A DNA stretch of 64,000 bases from Phocaeicola vulgatus (GTDB lineage Bacteria > Bacteroidota > Bacteroidia > Bacteroidales > Tannerellaceae): assembly GCA_022009975.1 (NCBI GenBank), contig CP091733.1, positions 2,614,995-2,678,994 of the forward strand, read 5' to 3'. The position numbers and the translations under genes were made by a program. The notes under the pieces were generated by a model. The model did not search any database. It had not been told where the DNA came from and saw only the letters and a program-made list of their open reading frames with translations. Of this stretch, positions 60,723 through 64,000 are shown piece after piece. Numbering within the stretch: position 1 is the stretch's first letter; the number at the start of each line of letters is the position of its first letter.

Positions 60723-61291
60723 TTATAATCTTCCGTTGTCATTCCATTCTCCGTAAAGAAGTCCTTTTCGGGTATTTTCTATGAATTTGTTCAGACGGCT
60801 TTTCAAAAAGTTCGGGTTGATTCCTCTTGATTTGGATGGTATCAATTCTGATTCGCCTATATAAATCAGGAAATTGGCAGAAGTTGTTCCACACTACCGG
60901 GTCGGATTGTAGCCTCTGTAATATATCCTTGTCTATGATAAAACCATTAGGTGACATATCCGGTAGAACGGCTCTGCCAGCATCTGTCATCAGTCCTAAT
61001 CGTTCCATTCTTCGGCATCTTTCTTTATTGAGCCTCAGACCAATTGCTTCTTGGCTTTCGTGGACAAAGTTTTTGGACTGTTACATCATCTGCTATTTTT
61101 TAGTAGTACTGTCTATCCAACCGAAGCATAAGGCTTCTTCTACAGCATCGATATACCAGAAAGTATTGTCATCTGTAGGCCTTCCACGTTTCACAACTAC
61201 CCAACATTCTTTTCTCCGTTTTATGGTTATGTATTAGCCATTCACGCAGTTCGGTTCTTGATTTGACAGCTAACAAATTATGAATTTCCAT
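60723..61291 (-). pseudogene. YdeI/OmpD-associated family protein (frameshifts)
   Basis: Starts MEIHNLLAVKSRTELREWLI and resumes VKRGRPTDDNTFWYIDAVEE, ALCFGWIDSTTKK, CPRKPRSNWSE and MERLGLMTDAGRAVLPDM. The end is QIKRNQPELFEKRLNKFIEN, then GLLYGEWNDNG. These are the motifs of the YdeI-like (bacteriocin-protection) family of unknown mechanism. About 195 aa with four or more indels. Confidence 0.75.
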
Positions 61292-61428
61292 TGTAGGCCA
61301 TTTTTGATTTGCAATTTTGTAATTTTGTCCTTTCAGTAGGAGGTTATTGTCATAAATATCTTACTTTTTTCATAATGAATGCAAGACATAAAGAATGCTA
61401 TGTCTATTCTTAATAATATGAATTTATA

Positions 61429-62112
61429 TTACAACTTTTCGTGCGCAAATTCTCCATTAATCCAAAATGTAGCCTCTTTTTCCTATGAAATGTAAAAAGT
61501 ACAAAATTAGGATCTGTATGGCCATACGGAAAGTGATTGATAAGCCAGTCTTGCCACATTTCTTTTCGTATGTTATCATCAGTTATAATCTCAATGATTC
61601 CTCTCAAGCCGACACTGTCACCATAGTTTGAATAACAAAGTCCTGCTTTGTTGTTCAGTTTGAAATCTGTAACCTTCACAGAATTGGCAGCGGTTGCCAG
61701 CCATACCTCATTACATCCTTTTGAGCTGATTTTCGACATTGGAACCGGACGTGGAAATCCTTCGTCATCAATTGAGGCAATCGTAATGTCCTTACATTGT
61801 GCTAACAAGCCAGTTGCTTTTTCTGTAAGTGTTCTTTCATCTTTTTCTTTCCATCGTTTAAGAGTAGGGAAGAATTGTCTCATATTTTTCCTTAGCTTGT
61901 TCCGGAGTAAGATTCCATCCTGTCTCTTTTATTTATCTGATCCGTAAATTGAGCACAAAATTCTATCATCTGGCTCATGTTAAAATCTTGTGTGAATTGT
62001 CCTTTCTGATAACAATAAGAGCAGTATTCATTGTTCAAACTTCCATCAGAGTTTGTTCCTTTATTTGTATCAGTGAGAGCATACCGCAACTTTGGCAAAA
62101 CTCCTGTCCCAT
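61429..62112 (-). pseudogene. Zinc-ribbon - pyridoxamine-phosphate-oxidase-like protein (frameshifts)
   Basis: N-terminal zinc ribbon: FCQSCGMLS, then GTNSDGSLNNEYCSYCYQKG and FTQDFNMSQMIEFCAQFTDQ. A flavin-binding PPOX fold follows (ITIASIDDEGFPRPVPMSKI, SVKVTDFKLNNKAGLCYSNY, VLFTFHRKK, ending ATFWINGEFAHEKL). The function is probably flavin- or F420-like reduction of an unknown substrate. Breaks near 62080, 61890 and 61475. About 228 aa. Confidence 0.75.
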
Positions 62113-62519
62113 AAAACATTCTGTTAATGATTAAATTATGATTTCAAAAATACGGAAATATCTTCAATGTTCATCGGATGACTTAAAAATTATTCCATTA
62201 ATTTCTCAATATAGTTGAGTCCTTTGCTAGGATTACATCTTTATAAATCCTCATTGGCAAAAATTTTTCCTATACAACAAGCAGCAGGTAAGCATACCAT
62301 ATTCATCATCATTGCATTATATCAGAAAGTTTGTATTTCCAATATACACGATTTATAGAGGATAAAGATAGTAAACATTCATATGGGACTGCCAATTATT
62401 ATCTAAAGATCAGTTTGTGATTAAAGACTATTATTGAGTACAACCTATCATATAATAAACAGATCTCATATTTTAGCTTTATTATATGATAGGTTAGATG
62501 CATCAAAATATAGTTTGTA
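62113..62519. other. Intergenic, no gene seen
   Basis: AT-rich, with stops in all frames. An inverted repeat with the 10-bp arm ATCATATAAT/ATTATATGAT is visible around 62449-62490 and may act as a weak terminator of the glutaredoxin-like gene. Confidence 0.35.
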
Positions 62520-62819
62520 TCAGCAACCACTTCCGTCTATATTACATGACATTCCTTCTGTAATTGGTCTTGAAGTAAGTCCGGCTTCTTCTGGTATGAG
62601 GGTAACAGAACCATCCTCTAGAACAAAGCATGGAATGCCTGCAGCTCCAACTTTTTTCGCTTCATTAAAAACAGGGCTATTATCACGGATTCTTAGAAAT
62701 TCCTTTAAATATTTTACATGCGAACTTATGTCTATACTCTCATATCTGTCGTCTCCCTGTATCTGTTCTTCAACATAAATAGAGTTCGGACAAGTATTCA
62801 TACTATAAATTTTAATCAT
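62520..62819 (-). CDS. Glutaredoxin-like thioredoxin-fold protein
   Basis: 99 aa, intact. MIKIYSMNTCPNSIYVEEQI has a monothiol CPNS site near the N-terminus; VKYLKEFLRIRD follows, then AAGIPCFVLEDG with the cis-Pro motif, and a C-terminal tail with cysteines (GMSCNIDGSGC). It probably reduces or binds thiols in the cytosol. It is the last supported gene in the window. Confidence 0.8.
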   Translation of the reverse strand: MIKIYSMNTCPNSIYVEEQIQGDDRYESIDISSHVKYLKEFLRIRDNSPVFNEAKKVGAAGIPCFVLEDGSVTLIPEEAGLTSRPITEGMSCNIDGSGC

Positions 62820-64000
62820 GACGTATGTTGTTATAAATTATTACTATTGTGCTGGGCATTAATAGTGAAAAAAACAAAAGATGTATCTCAAAAGTATGAA
62901 ATGTTGTTTAAATATAAAAGTGCTTATTGTTTTTTATACAATTCTACGTTATGTGATACAATTGTTTTTTTGATGAATTGATGAAATGATGAGGTTATTG
63001 TTTGGATTTTTGATTATGTCAAATTAGAATAAAAGTATGGTTTTTAATGCATCTTAAAAAGTTTTTTTGTTAGATACTATTATCCTTTCCATACTATACT
63101 TACATTTGGGGCGATCAAGTATATTTGTTTGCTACTTTAAGCCCTGTTTTTTTCTTGTACATTGTTATTTTGTTCTAATCATATTTTTGATAGGTATAGT
63201 GTACAACAAAAAATCTATTTCTTGAGGTTATCCTGTTGTATAATTTTGTTGGACACCCCCATATAAATTGTTTCAGTCGTATATGATATATTGGGGACTT
63301 TTAATTAAAAAGATCCAAGTCTGTATTGGCTTTTCTATTGCTCTTAATATGATAAAACGACTGTAGCTGCTGGAGAATAACTTTTGAATTTAGCTAGTTT
63401 TAAGCCTTTCTTACGATTGTTATTGTGTATTGCTAATATTGGTACAGTTGATAATTTTTGATCCAAATTATGGCAAAAATTCGATTCTCTGTTCTGTAAA
63501 TTACATAACAAAATTATTCAGCTTGCTGCCATTTTAAACTGTTTTTTCTAACGCCCTTTTCAGGAAGGGGAATTAGGCTTCCCTCTTTTAAAAAGTGAAT
63601 AGGGCAAGCCCTTTTATAAAATGCGTTGTGCTATGGTAGTTTAGGGAAAAAGTATATATCAAAATATATGGTGATAGAGCTGCTTTTTATCATTATTTTA
63701 TCTGTGATTAATTGTTTGATTTCTATAGAACTAATCTCTTCCCTATAGTTTCTTATAATCTTAAACAAACGGAACATGTTTTTGCTTATTTTTTTCTGCA
63801 ATATTACAAATGGATTTTTTTATCTATTCTCTTGAATAGAAGTTTATTGTTGAATATTTTGTTGTATATTCGAGAATATTGATGTCAATGGTATAAAAAG
63901 ACTTTTTGTTATGTGTTTCTATACAATGAATGAATAACAATTTGTAGATCACTTTCTTCATTAATTTGTTGGTCATATTTTTAAGTTGATAAGCAATAAT
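62820..64000. other. 1.2 kb AT-rich region without supported genes
   Basis: Stops are frequent on both strands, the longest frame is 87 codons with no coding character, and no tRNA, repeat array or IS end is visible. GAATTAGGCTTCCCTC (63570-63585) is followed by AAGCCC at 63611, but no convincing stem forms. It may be decayed DNA or a region upstream of a gene outside the window. Confidence 0.5.

Noticed and set aside
62820..64000. CRISPR array or phage-like repeat in the AT-rich tail
   Set aside because: No regularly spaced repeat is visible; similar words are only AT-rich simple sequence.
39425..64000. Direct repeat of the tRNA-Val 3' end as the far attachment site
   Set aside because: I looked for copies of the last bases of the tRNA (GAATCCGTCAACGCCC) and found none in the window.

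Overview
The window comes from a member of the order Bacteroidales, and the protein sequences suggest Parabacteroides or a close relative (inference). The evidence is the low GC content, several promoters of the Bacteroidetes type (TTTG, 19-20 bp, TAnnTTTG), few Shine-Dalgarno sites, lipoprotein signals on secreted enzymes, and family gene orders such as ftsX-DUF3098-uppP-truB-queA-folK.

Positions 1 to about 39.4 kb are core chromosome. In order they hold: a GH29 alpha-L-fucosidase and proC on the plus strand; the ribosomal/translation block rplM-rpsI-rpsB-tsf; an outer-membrane beta-barrel protein; a Nudix hydrolase; a ROK sugar kinase; an M23/LysM peptidase; recG; tRNA-Ser; a Gfo/Idh/MocA oxidoreductase with a DUF1080 hydrolase; two rhomboid proteases with an EEP-family phosphohydrolase; HU; an MlaE/MlaF-type lipid transporter; an M16 peptidase; an Eco47II-type restriction-modification pair; a clostripain-like peptidase; metK behind a candidate SAM-binding leader; the cell-envelope/tRNA-modification operon; and purB-rluB-asnS. 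A tRNA-Val (TAC) gene closes this part.

From tRNA-Val to about 62.8 kb the content is accessory. It has an IS1182-like transposase, stand-alone metabolic genes (VOC-GNAT fusion, SDR, GtrA, Hsp20, alcohol dehydrogenase, TrmH-type methyltransferase), an IS21 remnant, and then a defence/toxin cluster: an XRE-DUF3791 antitoxin-like gene beside the stub of its partner, two calcineurin-like phosphoesterases, unknown genes, a hipBA module, an HNH endonuclease, and a four-gene Qat anti-phage operon (qatA-B-C-D, minus strand) preceded by a small unknown ORF. A YdeI-like protein, a zinc-ribbon/PPOX protein and a glutaredoxin-like protein follow. The last 1.2 kb is AT-rich with no gene that I can support.

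One feature affects the whole annotation: at least twenty core genes or gene positions, including the normally essential metK and uppP, are interrupted by small indels that mostly fall in short homopolymers. In the accessory half the density is several times higher. In most cases the downstream frame resumes the expected protein exactly, so I treat these as probable sequence/assembly errors, while decay of the island is a second possibility. Gene spans below join the pieces that belong to one protein.
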